Origin: Streptococcus mutans
GTDB taxonomy: Bacteria > Bacillota > Bacilli > Lactobacillales > Streptococcaceae
NCBI RefSeq assembly: GCF_006739205.1
Contig: NZ_AP019720.1
Span: 1,178,001-1,242,000, forward strand
Reading direction: 5' to 3'
Length of the DNA: 64,000 nt
In this document: positions 1 to 7,580 of the stretch, piece after piece
Layout: the number at the start of each line of letters is the position of its first letter
How positions within the stretch are numbered: position 1 is the first letter of the stretch
Made by a program: the position numbers and the translations under genes
The notes under the pieces: model-generated
What the model was told of the DNA's origin: nothing
Seen by the model: the letters and a program-made list of their open reading frames with translations, nothing else
Database searches by the model: none

Positions 1-997
1 AGTTAAGCGCCAATACTTCATTAATTCGTTTGGCAGAAACTAAAGCACGCGGTAAAATGATAAAGACAGCGACCATCATCATAAAACCGACAACAACCTG
101 CATGGCATAAGATGAAAAGACAACCATATCACTAAAAACACTGATACGATCAGCAATAGCTCCTTTAGCAGCTGTCACACTCGTCATAGGAATTTTAATA
201 TCATTGAGCAGGTAAGCTCCAATCCAATAAATAGCTAAAGTTAGACCACTGGAAACAACTGTCATGACAGGATTCATTAGCGACATCAGACGATAGACCA
301 ATAAATTCAATTTCGTCAGGTTTTTATTTTCCCGCTTAAATTTAGTGTCCTGATAATCTTCTGCATTGTAAGCCCGAACAACACGAACACCAGTCAGAGA
401 TTCACGGGTTGTAGAATTTAGAGCATCCGTCAAGCTCTGCACCTGACGCTGTCTTGGAAAAGCGACAAACATCAAAACAGACAGCATAATAAAGACAATT
501 AAAACGGCAACACCGACTGCTCCTGTCCATTCATCGCTTTTACCCCAGATTTTAGTCAAGGCCCAAACAGCCATGATTGGACCGCGTGTCACCACTTGCA
601 TTCCCATAACGATCATGATTTGCAACTGTGTCAAATCATTAGTCGTACGCGTTAGAAGGCTGGGAATGGAAAATTTCTTGATTTCCGCCTCTGAATAATC
701 CATAACCCGATTGAAAATATCAGATCGAAGACGGGTCGTAAAGCTAGCAGCTGTTCTTGAAGCTAAAAAACCAACTAGAACGGCCATAAAAAAGCTCCCA
801 AATGAAAACATGAGCATCTTAGATCCCGGATCCATAATATCTGAGGCGGTCGTTCCCTTAGTCTGCAGCAAGGTTGTAATGTTGGACATATATTCGGGCG
901 TCTTCAAATCCATCCAGACAGCCAAACAGATAAAGGCAGTACTAAGGAGAACCATGCCCCATTCTTTAGCATTTAGACGTTTAAAAATTTTAAACAT
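1..997 (-). CDS. rcrP: RcrP, ABC exporter subunit (C-terminal part outside window)
   Basis: Reading the minus strand from an ATG at 997 gives an uninterrupted frame to the window edge (about 332 codons). It starts MFKIFKRLNAKEW and is dominated by the transmembrane domain of a type IV ABC exporter; the ATP-binding domain lies beyond position 1. Membrane helices, an intracellular-loop stretch around RESLTGVRVVRAYNAE and repeated hydrophobic blocks support this. A Shine-Dalgarno AAGGAG lies in the end of the preceding MarR gene, only 3 bases separating stop and start, so the two are co-transcribed. In S. mutans the rcrRPQ operon (MarR regulator plus two exporter subunits) links to competence and the (p)ppGpp response. 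That role is known from the family and assigned here by order and similarity. Exported substrate unknown. Confidence 0.85.
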   Translation of the reverse strand, partial: MFKIFKRLNAKEWGMVLLSTAFICLAVWMDLKTPEYMSNITTLLQTKGTTASDIMDPGSKMLMFSFGSFFMAVLVGFLASRTAASFTTRLRSDIFNRVMDYSEAEIKKFSIPSLLTRTTNDLTQLQIMIVMGMQVVTRGPIMAVWALTKIWGKSDEWTGAVGVAVLIVFIMLSVLMFVAFPRQRQVQSLTDALNSTTRESLTGVRVVRAYNAEDYQDTKFKRENKNLTKLNLLVYRLMSLMNPVMTVVSSGLTLAIYWIGAYLLNDIKIPMTSVTAAKGAIADRISVFSDMVVFSSYAMQVVVGFMMMVAVFIILPRALVSAKRINEVLALN

Positions 998-1000
998 GAA

Positions 1001-1435
1001 TTACTCCTTCTTTTCTAAATTTTGTTTGATTTGTTTAAAAACCTTCCGAGCAACTGATAAGTCTTCCTGACTAATATCTTTTAGAAGCAACTTTTTAAGA
1101 TCTGTTAAAAAAACAGTTATTTTTCCAGCTTTTTCCTGACCTAATGGCGTTAAAACAATTTGCTTGTATCGTCTGTCTTTTCTGGAAGGAATAACAGAAA
1201 TAAAACCATTTTTTTCCATTCGTTTAATGAGATTACTGGTCACAGATTTTGAGATATCTAACCTTTTTTCAATATCTTTAATAAAAATTTCCTTTCCTTG
1301 ATTATCCTTTAAAAACATAACTGTCCATCCCTGAGGTCCGGACAGATGTTCAACACCATGGCTTTTGGATAATTCTTGAATATATCTTTCTGTTGCTGTA
1401 ATGAGGTTTTTAAATTCACTAAAAGGCTCCTTCAT
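1001..1435 (-). CDS. rcrR: RcrR, MarR-family transcriptional regulator
   Basis: A 144-residue protein of normal MarR length. A winged helix-turn-helix is visible in the middle: IKDIEKRLDISKSVTSNLIKRMEKNGFI is the recognition helix region and the following RKDRRYKQIVLT is the wing with its typical basic loop. The ATG at 1435 is preceded by GAGGTG at good spacing. It is first in an operon with the exporter gene starting at 997. A near-consensus promoter lies upstream with two inverted repeats over its -10 region, as expected for autorepression. RcrR of S. mutans is known to repress its own operon and to influence competence; the identification rests on the gene pair. Confidence 0.88.
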   Translation of the reverse strand: MKEPFSEFKNLITATERYIQELSKSHGVEHLSGPQGWTVMFLKDNQGKEIFIKDIEKRLDISKSVTSNLIKRMEKNGFISVIPSRKDRRYKQIVLTPLGQEKAGKITVFLTDLKKLLLKDISQEDLSVARKVFKQIKQNLEKKE

Positions 1436-1453
1436 AAAAACACCTCACTTTTT

Positions 1454-1514
1454 ATGAGAATATTATAATAGTTCTCATGAAAACTATTATAATGATTCCT
1501 TAAACTATTGTCAA
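1454..1514 (-). promoter_or_regulatory. rcrRP promoter with two operator-like inverted repeats
   Basis: On the minus strand TTGACA (1509-1514) and TATAAT (1486-1491) are separated by 17 bases, a consensus sigma-A promoter. Two related elements surround the -10 box. One is an imperfect 25-base palindrome at 1454-1478 with arms ATGAGAA and TTCTCAT. The other is a related copy at 1477-1498 that contains AACTATTATAAT. Together 1458-1473 and 1482-1498 also form an inverted pair. The placement implies RcrR binding that blocks RNA polymerase; binding itself is inferred. Confidence 0.8.
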
Positions 1515-1559
1515 GAAAAAAGTTTCTATGAGAACTAATTTAATTTTTTATAGCTTGAT

Positions 1560-1820
1560 GGTGATAAAGTCACTTTAAACGATTGCTTTTTCGCTGTAGT
1601 GAAAGTGCTCAAACCGCTTATAGTTCTATCATGAGGTGTTGGTAAGACCTAGGGGCGCCAAAAAGAATGGAACTCCCTTGAATTTCTAAAATAGTCCGCT
1701 GGACTATTCACTTTTCGCCTTCATTACTTAAGAAAAGCCACAACCATAAAAAGAATAATTCATTTCCAAACAAGTCTAATCCTTCTGACTACTTTCTAAG
1801 ACTGGCTTTATTGAACAAAT
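1560..1820. other. Gene-free spacer between rcrR and the queC leader
   Basis: I find no credible gene here. The spacer holds a perfect short hairpin at 1690-1708 (arms AATAGTCC and GGACTATT). It also holds a minus-strand open stretch of about 28 codons ending in GAPRSYQHLMIEL and a stop near 1624, which looks more like a recurrent intergenic sequence or gene remnant than a gene because it has no start codon and no ribosome binding site. Confidence 0.5.
1690..1708. repeat. Short perfect hairpin, copy 1
   Basis: Arms AATAGTCC (1690-1697) and GGACTATT (1701-1708) with a 3-base loop. A related hairpin with the same TCC-3-GGA core occurs at 6691-6711, so this may be a dispersed intergenic repeat. 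There is no T-run that would make it a terminator. Confidence 0.6.
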
Positions 1821-1849
1821 TTGCTTTTTCCCTATTTTCATGTTACCAT
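1821..1849 (+). promoter_or_regulatory. Possible queC operon promoter
   Basis: TTGCTT (1821-1826) and TACCAT (1844-1849) are 17 bases apart and would start transcription just upstream of the riboswitch aptamer beginning at 1867. The hexamers are imperfect, so confidence is modest. Confidence 0.4.
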
Positions 1850-1866
1850 ATTGAAGAATTACATAA

Positions 1867-1901
1867 GGATGTTTGGGAGAAGCCATCTATAAAAAAAACC
1901 A
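1867..1901 (+). promoter_or_regulatory. preQ1 class I riboswitch aptamer
   Basis: The fold matches the preQ1-I class. A 5-bp stem GGATG (1867-1871) / CATCT (1884-1888) encloses a 12-base loop whose last base is C (1883), the position that pairs with preQ1 in the known aptamer. An A-rich tail (1889-1898) follows, ending in CCA, which can pair with TGG in the loop to make the H-type pseudoknot. Loop length and tail spacing equal those I recall for the Bacillus subtilis queC leader. An intrinsic terminator follows at 1916-1945 and the queuosine genes queCDEF start at 1987, so ligand binding probably favours termination. Confidence 0.78.
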
Positions 1902-1915
1902 GCCTATTATTTGGC

Positions 1916-1945
1916 AGCTCCTATTTTTATATTAGGAGCTTTTTT
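1916..1945 (+). terminator. Intrinsic terminator of the preQ1 riboswitch
   Basis: A perfect 8-bp stem AGCTCCTA (1916-1923) / TAGGAGCT (1933-1940) is followed by a T-run (1940-1945). It lies between aptamer and queC and is the likely expression platform. Confidence 0.85.
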
Positions 1946-1986
1946 ACTGCTCAAAATTATCCTTAACGAAATTTAAAGGAGTTTTT

Positions 1987-2640
1987 ATGAAACGTCAATC
2001 AGCTCTTGTCGTCTTTAGCGGTGGTCAAGATTCAACTACCTGCCTTTTTTGGGCAATGAAGCATTATGAATATGTCGAAACAGTTACCTTTTCCTATGGC
2101 CAACGTCACAGTCAAGAATTAGAGGTTGCCAAGGAAATTGCTGCAGAACAAGGCGTGAAACACCATATCCTTGATATGTCTTTACTGGGACAAATAACAG
2201 AAAATGCCTTAACTTCTGACATAGCTATAGAAACAAAAGACGGTGAAGTCCCCAATACTTTTGTTGATGGCAGAAATCATCTCTTTCTTTCCTTTGCTGC
2301 AGTCCTTGCCAAACAGCGCAAGATAAGAGATATTGTCACCGGAGTCTGTCAAACAGATTTTTCAGGTTATCCTGACTGTCGTGATGTTTTTGTCAAGTCT
2401 CTCAATGTTACCTTAAATCTTGCTATGGATTATGAATTCGTCATTCAAACGCCTCTGATGTGGCTAGACAAGGCCGAAACATGGGAATTGGCAGATCAGC
2501 TAGGTAAATTTGATTATGTTCGTCAAAAGACTCTGACCTGCTACAATGGAATTCGAGGAACTGGCTGCAGACAATGCCCTGCCTGCCATTTACGTCAAGC
2601 TGGACTTGAAAAATATCTTAGTCAGAAAGGAAAAAATTAA
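1987..2640 (+). CDS. queC: 7-cyano-7-deazaguanine (preQ0) synthase
   Basis: QueC converts 7-carboxy-7-deazaguanine to preQ0 with ATP and ammonia in queuosine biosynthesis; cytosolic. The 217-residue protein is of normal length. The ATP-pyrophosphatase P-loop SGGQDSTTC is at residues 11-19. Cysteines 185, 194, 197 and 200 form the C-terminal zinc site ([16 protein letters not shown]). AAAGGAG precedes the ATG at ideal spacing. It is the first gene of a tight queCDEF operon behind a preQ1 riboswitch; its stop overlaps the queD start by one base. Confidence 0.97.
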   Translation: MKRQSALVVFSGGQDSTTCLFWAMKHYEYVETVTFSYGQRHSQELEVAKEIAAEQGVKHHILDMSLLGQITENALTSDIAIETKDGEVPNTFVDGRNHLFLSFAAVLAKQRKIRDIVTGVCQTDFSGYPDCRDVFVKSLNVTLNLAMDYEFVIQTPLMWLDKAETWELADQLGKFDYVRQKTLTCYNGIRGTGCRQCPACHLRQAGLEKYLSQKGKN

Positions 2641-3086
2641 TGTTCTTAGCGCCAAAAGAAATTAAAAACGAGACAGGAGAATCACTTCTTTATTGTCCCA
2701 AACGCGTTCTTGTATCTAAAGAATTCACCTTTAATGCTGCCCACCATCTCTTCAATTATGAAGGGAAATGCAAAGCCTTACATGGACATACTTATCATTT
2801 ACAAGTTGCTGTCAGTGCTTTTCTTGATGAACGCGGAATGACTTATGATTTTAGAGAGTTGAAAAGGATCTACCAAGAATATTTAGAACCAAAACTAGAC
2901 CACCGCTACCTTAATGAAAGTCTGCCCTACATGAATACAACTGCTGAAAATATGGTTTATTGGATTTACAAAACAGTCGAGAAAGCTTTAACTGACGAGC
3001 GCGGTTTACAAATGGAACATGTTCGCCTTTATGAAACACCCTCAGCTTATGCTGAATTTAGAAGAGAATGGGATTTACAAGCATGA
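2640..3086 (+). CDS. queD: 6-carboxy-5,6,7,8-tetrahydropterin synthase
   Basis: QueD acts early in queuosine synthesis, turning dihydroneopterin triphosphate into 6-carboxytetrahydropterin. The 148-residue protein carries the zinc histidines in FNAAHHL (His35 or 36) and in HGH (His48, His50), with the catalytic cysteine Cys44 in EGKCKALHGH. Its ATG overlaps the queC stop (TAATG) and its own stop overlaps the ATG of queE (ATGA), so translation is coupled. The short N-terminal extension before KRVLVSKEFTFNAAH is somewhat longer than in the shortest QueD proteins. Confidence 0.96.
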   Translation: MFLAPKEIKNETGESLLYCPKRVLVSKEFTFNAAHHLFNYEGKCKALHGHTYHLQVAVSAFLDERGMTYDFRELKRIYQEYLEPKLDHRYLNESLPYMNTTAENMVYWIYKTVEKALTDERGLQMEHVRLYETPSAYAEFRREWDLQA

Positions 3087-3799
3087 AAAAACAACGTCTG
3101 TTAAAGTTACCCGTTTTAGAAATCTTTGGTCCAACTTTTCAAGGAGAAGGCAGGGCCATCGGTCAAAAAACTATGTTTGTTCGTACAGGTGGCTGTGATT
3201 ATCACTGCGATTGGTGCGATTCTGCCTTTACTTGGGACGGTTCTGAAAAGCCAACTATGATGACCAGTGACCAAATTATTGAAGCATTAGATAAACTTGG
3301 TACTTATGATTATGTGACACTCTCTGGCGGCAATCCTTGCCTTCTGGCTGCTAATATGGCCCAGCTCGTTAGGAAACTCAAAAAAAGACAAGTCACTCTT
3401 GCTGTCGAAACTCAAGGTTCTCGCTGGCAAGAATGGCTAAAAGCCATTGATCAAGTAACTTTAAGCCCTAAACCGCCGTCCAGCAAAATGAAAGTAAACT
3501 TACAAACCCTTGATTTTATCGTATCAAATTTAGATCCACAAAAGGTAACTTACAAAATCCCTATCTTTGACGAAGACGATTTAAAATTCGCCCAAATGAT
3601 CCAAGGACGCTATCAGCCAGATGTCCTTTATCTGTCTGTTGGAAATCCAGAGCCCAAAGCCAGTGGTGATATTGTCCAAAATCAGCTGAAACGTTTAAAA
3701 GAGTTATGGGAACACATTGCTCAAGATGATTCTTGGGGAAATGTCCGCGTCTTACCGCAATTGCATACACTTGTTTATGATAATAAACGTGGTGTCTAG
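3083..3799 (+). CDS. queE: 7-carboxy-7-deazaguanine synthase, radical SAM
   Basis: QueE forms the 7-deazapurine ring of preQ1 with an iron-sulfur cluster and S-adenosylmethionine. I place the start at ATG 3083, which overlaps the queD stop as ATGA and gives 238 residues; an in-frame ATG 15 bases upstream is possible. The cluster motif is CDYHCDWC with cysteines at residues 38, 42 and 45 (CxxxCxxC), preceded by FQGEG, which is typical of QueE. Third gene of the operon; queF follows after 12 bases. Confidence 0.95.
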   Translation: MKKQRLLKLPVLEIFGPTFQGEGRAIGQKTMFVRTGGCDYHCDWCDSAFTWDGSEKPTMMTSDQIIEALDKLGTYDYVTLSGGNPCLLAANMAQLVRKLKKRQVTLAVETQGSRWQEWLKAIDQVTLSPKPPSSKMKVNLQTLDFIVSNLDPQKVTYKIPIFDEDDLKFAQMIQGRYQPDVLYLSVGNPEPKASGDIVQNQLKRLKELWEHIAQDDSWGNVRVLPQLHTLVYDNKRGV

Positions 3800-3811
3800 A
3801 AAGGAACAAAT

Positions 3812-4300
3812 ATGTCACAAAAAGAAATAAAAGACTTAACTCTTTTGGGAAATCAAAAGACCAATTACAACTTTGATTATGATCCCAATATTTTGGAAGC
3901 TTTCGATAATCGCCATCAAGATAACGATTATTTTATCAAGTTTAACTGTCCAGAATTTACCTCTCTGTGTCCTATAACGGGGCAGCCTGATTTTGCAACT
4001 ATCTATCTCTCTTATATTCCAGATAAAAAATGCGTTGAATCCAAATCACTCAAACTTTATCTCTTTAGTTACCGTAACCATGGTGATTTTCATGAGAATT
4101 GTATCAATACGATTGGTAAAGATCTCGTCGATCTATTACAGCCTCGTTATCTAGAAGTCTGGGGCAAATTTACACCGCGTGGCGGTATCTCTATTGATCC
4201 TTATTATAATTACGGACGCCCAAATACCAAATATGAAGAAATGGCAGCTTATCGTTTGATGAACCACGATCTTTACCCAGAAACAATTGATAATCGTTAA
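3812..4300 (+). CDS. queF: NADPH-dependent preQ0 reductase
   Basis: QueF reduces the nitrile of preQ0 to the aminomethyl group of preQ1, the ligand of the upstream riboswitch. The 162-residue protein is the short unimodular type. The catalytic Cys53 lies in [13 protein letters not shown] together with Asp60. The NADPH-binding family motif ESKSLKLY is at residues 76-83, followed by [16 protein letters not shown] lies upstream of the ATG. Last gene of queCDEF; no clear terminator follows. Confidence 0.97.
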   Translation: MSQKEIKDLTLLGNQKTNYNFDYDPNILEAFDNRHQDNDYFIKFNCPEFTSLCPITGQPDFATIYLSYIPDKKCVESKSLKLYLFSYRNHGDFHENCINTIGKDLVDLLQPRYLEVWGKFTPRGGISIDPYYNYGRPNTKYEEMAAYRLMNHDLYPETIDNR

Positions 4301-4411
4301 GCTTTTGATTAAAATAATTAGCAATAAATGCCCTTACTGTCTGCATTTGGCATATAAAGCTATAGACCCCCTTTCTCCTTTATATTATAATAAAGACAGA
4401 AGGTCACTATG

Positions 4412-4792
4412 ATGAAAAATGAATTGAAAACTTTTCTTAAACCAACTCTTCGTAGAGTGATTGTTATCCTAAGTATCACCTTGCTGCTGTCGGCTTTCTT
4501 ATACTGGGGACAAAGGGATCGCTTTAATGCCAGAAATGTTTTATGTACTGGAATAATCATTACCGCAATTGCTGGCGCTTGGAATATCTACGATCTTAAC
4601 TCTCTGTCTCTCATTAAGCGCAGTCTTATTCATTTTTTATTAATGGTCATTACTATTTTACCCACACTTCTATTAAGCGGCTGGTTCCCAATAAAAACTT
4701 TCGGTGACATCGTTTTAATGATTGCTATCTTTTTGTTCAGCGGTCTGCTTTGCTGGACAATCGGATACCTTGCTTTTCGAAATAAAAAATAA
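4412..4792 (+). CDS. Four-helix membrane protein, DUF3021-like
   Basis: A 126-residue hydrophobic protein with four predicted membrane helices. A basic N-terminal segment (KNELKTFLKPTLRR) precedes the first helix and a basic tail ends the chain. The pattern, including the IHF.L....LP...L.GW stretch near residue 75, resembles the DUF3021 family of Firmicutes. Members are often paired with LytTR regulators, but no such gene lies beside this one. AGAAGG at 4398-4403 is 8 bases before ATG 4412; an ATG at 4409 is also possible. A TATAAT (4386-4391) lies just upstream. Function unknown. Confidence 0.65.
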   Translation: MKNELKTFLKPTLRRVIVILSITLLLSAFLYWGQRDRFNARNVLCTGIIITAIAGAWNIYDLNSLSLIKRSLIHFLLMVITILPTLLLSGWFPIKTFGDIVLMIAIFLFSGLLCWTIGYLAFRNKK

Positions 4793-4819
4793 AGGTCTGG
4801 AAACTCACTTCCAGGCCTT
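4792..4819. terminator. Hairpin after the DUF3021-like gene
   Basis: An 11-bp stem, AAGGTCTGGAA (4792-4802) with TTCCAGGCCTT (4809-4819) and one G-T pair, begins at the last base of the stop codon. A T/A-rich stretch follows. Likely terminator for the plus-strand gene, though the U-tract is mixed. Confidence 0.65.
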
Positions 4820-4856
4820 ATATATATATTTATTGAAGGACTTATTTAAGAAAACC

Positions 4857-4897
4857 GTAACTTAAGAATACATTGTAAGCTTGTATTCTTAAGTTAC
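4857..4897 (-). terminator. gdhA terminator hairpin
   Basis: A perfect 16-bp stem, arms 4857-4872 and 4882-4897, with a 9-base loop, 6 bases after the gdhA stop. On the minus strand it is followed by GGTTTTC, a weak U-tract. It also faces the convergent gene upstream on the plus strand. Confidence 0.8.
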
Positions 4898-4903
4898 TAG
4901 TGT

Positions 4904-6271
<1,368 letters not shown>

Positions 6272-6278
6272 TTAGTTT

Positions 6279-6294
6279 CGTAATTTTGATTACG
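6279..6294. promoter_or_regulatory. Inverted repeat in the gdhA leader
   Basis: CGTAAT and ATTACG with a 4-base spacer lie between the gdhA -10 box and its ribosome binding site. It could be an operator or a small mRNA hairpin; no regulator can be named. Confidence 0.45.
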
Positions 6295-6300
6295 TAGAAT

Positions 6301-6329
6301 ATTATAAATTTTCTGAATATTCTTGTCAA
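6301..6329 (-). promoter_or_regulatory. gdhA promoter with embedded CodY box
   Basis: On the minus strand TTGACA (6324-6329) and TATAAT (6301-6306) are 17 bases apart. The spacer contains AATTTTCTGAATATT (6307-6321, plus-strand reading), one mismatch from the CodY consensus AATTTTCWGAAAATT. CodY bound there would exclude RNA polymerase. The promoter is seen directly; CodY binding is inferred. Confidence 0.85.
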
Positions 6330-6471
6330 GCATTTTCTTATTTTTTGAAACAATTTATTCTTTCATGTTATAAAAAATAACATTCATTAGATTAAAATGT
6401 AGCCAAATCTATTTTCAACATAACTTTTTTAGCTCTGCATATTTTGATTCTAATTTCTCCTATTGTAGTTT

Positions 6472-6549
6472 TCCTAGACTCTTAATGATTTCACACCTTA
6501 CTCTCTATGTTGACTTTATCAGCAGCGGGTGCCCTTTGTATCTTGATTT
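6472..6549. repeat. Imperfect direct repeat, copy A
   Basis: Begins TCCTAGACTCTTAATGATT and ends GCCCTTTGTATCTTGATTT. Copy B lies about 120 bases downstream with the same ends and a more variable middle. Repeats with these end blocks may occur elsewhere in streptococcal intergenic regions; that is recollection only. Confidence 0.75.
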
Positions 6550-6591
6550 TAATTGAACACAGGCTACGGATTGTGGCAAAAAGATGAGTCC

Positions 6592-6668
6592 TCCTAGAAT
6601 CTTAATGATTCCGCGTCACACTCCCTATTTTGCCTTTATCCGTTTAACGCCCTTTGTATCTTGATTTA
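6592..6668. repeat. Imperfect direct repeat, copy B
   Basis: Begins TCCTAGAATCTTAATGATT and ends GCCCTTTGTATCTTGATTT, matching copy A at 6472-6549 with a small length difference in the middle. Confidence 0.75.
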
Positions 6669-6690
6669 GGTATAGAATTCTATTTTTCTG

Positions 6691-6711
6691 AAATCATCCA
6701 CTGGATTATTT
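6691..6711. repeat. Short hairpin, copy 2
   Basis: AAATCATCC (6691-6699) and GGATTATTT (6703-6711) pair with one mismatch around a 3-base loop. It resembles the hairpin at 1690-1708 in size and in its TCC/GGA core. Confidence 0.5.
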
Positions 6712-6721
6712 CATCTACTGG

Positions 6722-6756
6722 CAATCTCAAACAGTTTAGAAAACTGCTTGAGATTG
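6722..6756. repeat. Long hairpin upstream of the DUF308 gene
   Basis: Arms 6722-6737 and 6740-6756 pair with one mismatch around a 2-base loop. It ends CTTGAGATTG without a T-run on either strand, so it is not an obvious terminator. Confidence 0.65.
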
Positions 6757-6843
6757 AAAGGAAAGTTTCAAAAGAAAAGGTTGGTTTCAATCTAAGATAT
6801 AATCTTTTTCAAACTTAACGTCAAATTTCTAGAGGTTTGACTT

Positions 6844-6872
6844 TTGACAAGTTATCTATCATTTTATACAAT
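6844..6872 (+). promoter_or_regulatory. Promoter of the DUF308 membrane protein gene
   Basis: TTGACA (6844-6849) and TACAAT (6867-6872) with a 17-base spacer, 28 bases upstream of the ATG at 6900. Confidence 0.8.
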
Positions 6873-6899
6873 TAAGAAAACAGTTTAAGGAGTTCATAT

Positions 6900-7409
6900 A
6901 TGAAATGGTTTACACTTATCTCAGGAGTTTTAACATTTTTAATCGGGATTTGGATTTTTGCTAATCCGCTTGTTGTCACTGCTTCAATTGGTTGGCTGCT
7001 AGCGTTAATTATTTTTTTAGTTGGTATTACAGGATTTATTGATTATATGTCTAAATCGCGTGAAGAAAGAACCATCTGGAATCTTTTACAAAGTATCGTT
7101 TCTATCATTTTTGGATTCATCCTTCTAACGTCTTCCATCTTTTCTTTAACCACGGCGGTTGTTACCATTGCTGCTTACTGGATTATTTTAATCGGTATTC
7201 TAAGACTTATTTCCGGCTATCGTTTGCGTCAGATGGGCTTTCCACAAAGTAATCGGTTCTTTTGGACGGGTAGTTTTGCGCTTTTATTGGGACTCATTCT
7301 ATTAGGTCAGCCTCTTCTTTCTTCAGCCATTATCGGTCGGTTTGTGGCTCTTCTTTTAATGGCAACAGGTATTTCCAGCTTCCTTGTTTTTCTGCGTTTA
7401 CTGGAATAA
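6900..7409 (+). CDS. DUF308 / HdeD-like membrane protein
   Basis: A 169-residue protein with six membrane helices arranged as three pairs, the hallmark of the DUF308 (HdeD-like) family. Glycine-rich helices such as GVLTFLIGIWIFANP and the late repeat LLGLILLGQPLL show the internal duplication. AAGGAG lies before the ATG and a consensus promoter precedes it, so it is a single-gene unit, closed by a strong terminator at 7428-7470. HdeD of E. coli is tied to acid resistance, but the streptococcal family has no firmly known function and I would not transfer that role. Confidence 0.8.
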   Translation: MKWFTLISGVLTFLIGIWIFANPLVVTASIGWLLALIIFLVGITGFIDYMSKSREERTIWNLLQSIVSIIFGFILLTSSIFSLTTAVVTIAAYWIILIGILRLISGYRLRQMGFPQSNRFFWTGSFALLLGLILLGQPLLSSAIIGRFVALLLMATGISSFLVFLRLLE

Positions 7410-7427
7410 GCATTATCATAAGCACAG

Positions 7428-7470
7428 CTCCTAAAATCACTGATATAGCAATGATTTTAGGAGTTTTTTT
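7428..7470 (+). terminator. Terminator of the DUF308 gene
   Basis: Perfect 12-bp stem CTCCTAAAATCA (7428-7439) / TGATTTTAGGAG (7452-7463) followed by seven T residues (7464-7470). Confidence 0.93.
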
Positions 7471-7543
7471 ATTTGTTTAAAAAAGATTGACAACATTATC
7501 CAAGATGAATAGTTTTCTGTGAATAAAGGGTCTAAAACAAGAA

Positions 7544-7570
7544 AACGCGATCAGACTTGCTGATCACGTT
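7544..7570 (-). terminator. gtfD terminator
   Basis: On the minus strand AACGTGATCAG and CTGATCGCGTT form an 11-base stem with one non-canonical pair. TTCTTGTTTT follows. It lies 11 bases past the gtfD stop. Confidence 0.8.
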
Positions 7571-7580
7571 TAAAATACTG

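Larger units (their letters stand above)
6330..6843. other. Repeat-rich gene-free region upstream of gdhA
   Basis: No gene is supported. The stretch contains a TGTTAT/ATAACA inverted repeat (6366-6382), two copies of a roughly 75-base direct repeat (6472-6549 and 6592-6668) and two hairpins (6691-6711 and 6722-6756). Confidence 0.6.

Noticed and set aside
3561..3818. Minus-strand open frame of 85 codons inside queE
   Set aside because: It is antisense to a well-supported queE gene, has no ribosome binding site and no family resemblance.
4360..4560. Minus-strand frame of 66 codons over the DUF3021-like gene
   Set aside because: It overlaps a gene with a clear membrane pattern and a good ribosome binding site on the other strand.
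6722..6756. Rho-independent terminator upstream of the DUF308 gene
   Set aside because: Strong stem but no T-run on either strand, so I call it only a hairpin.
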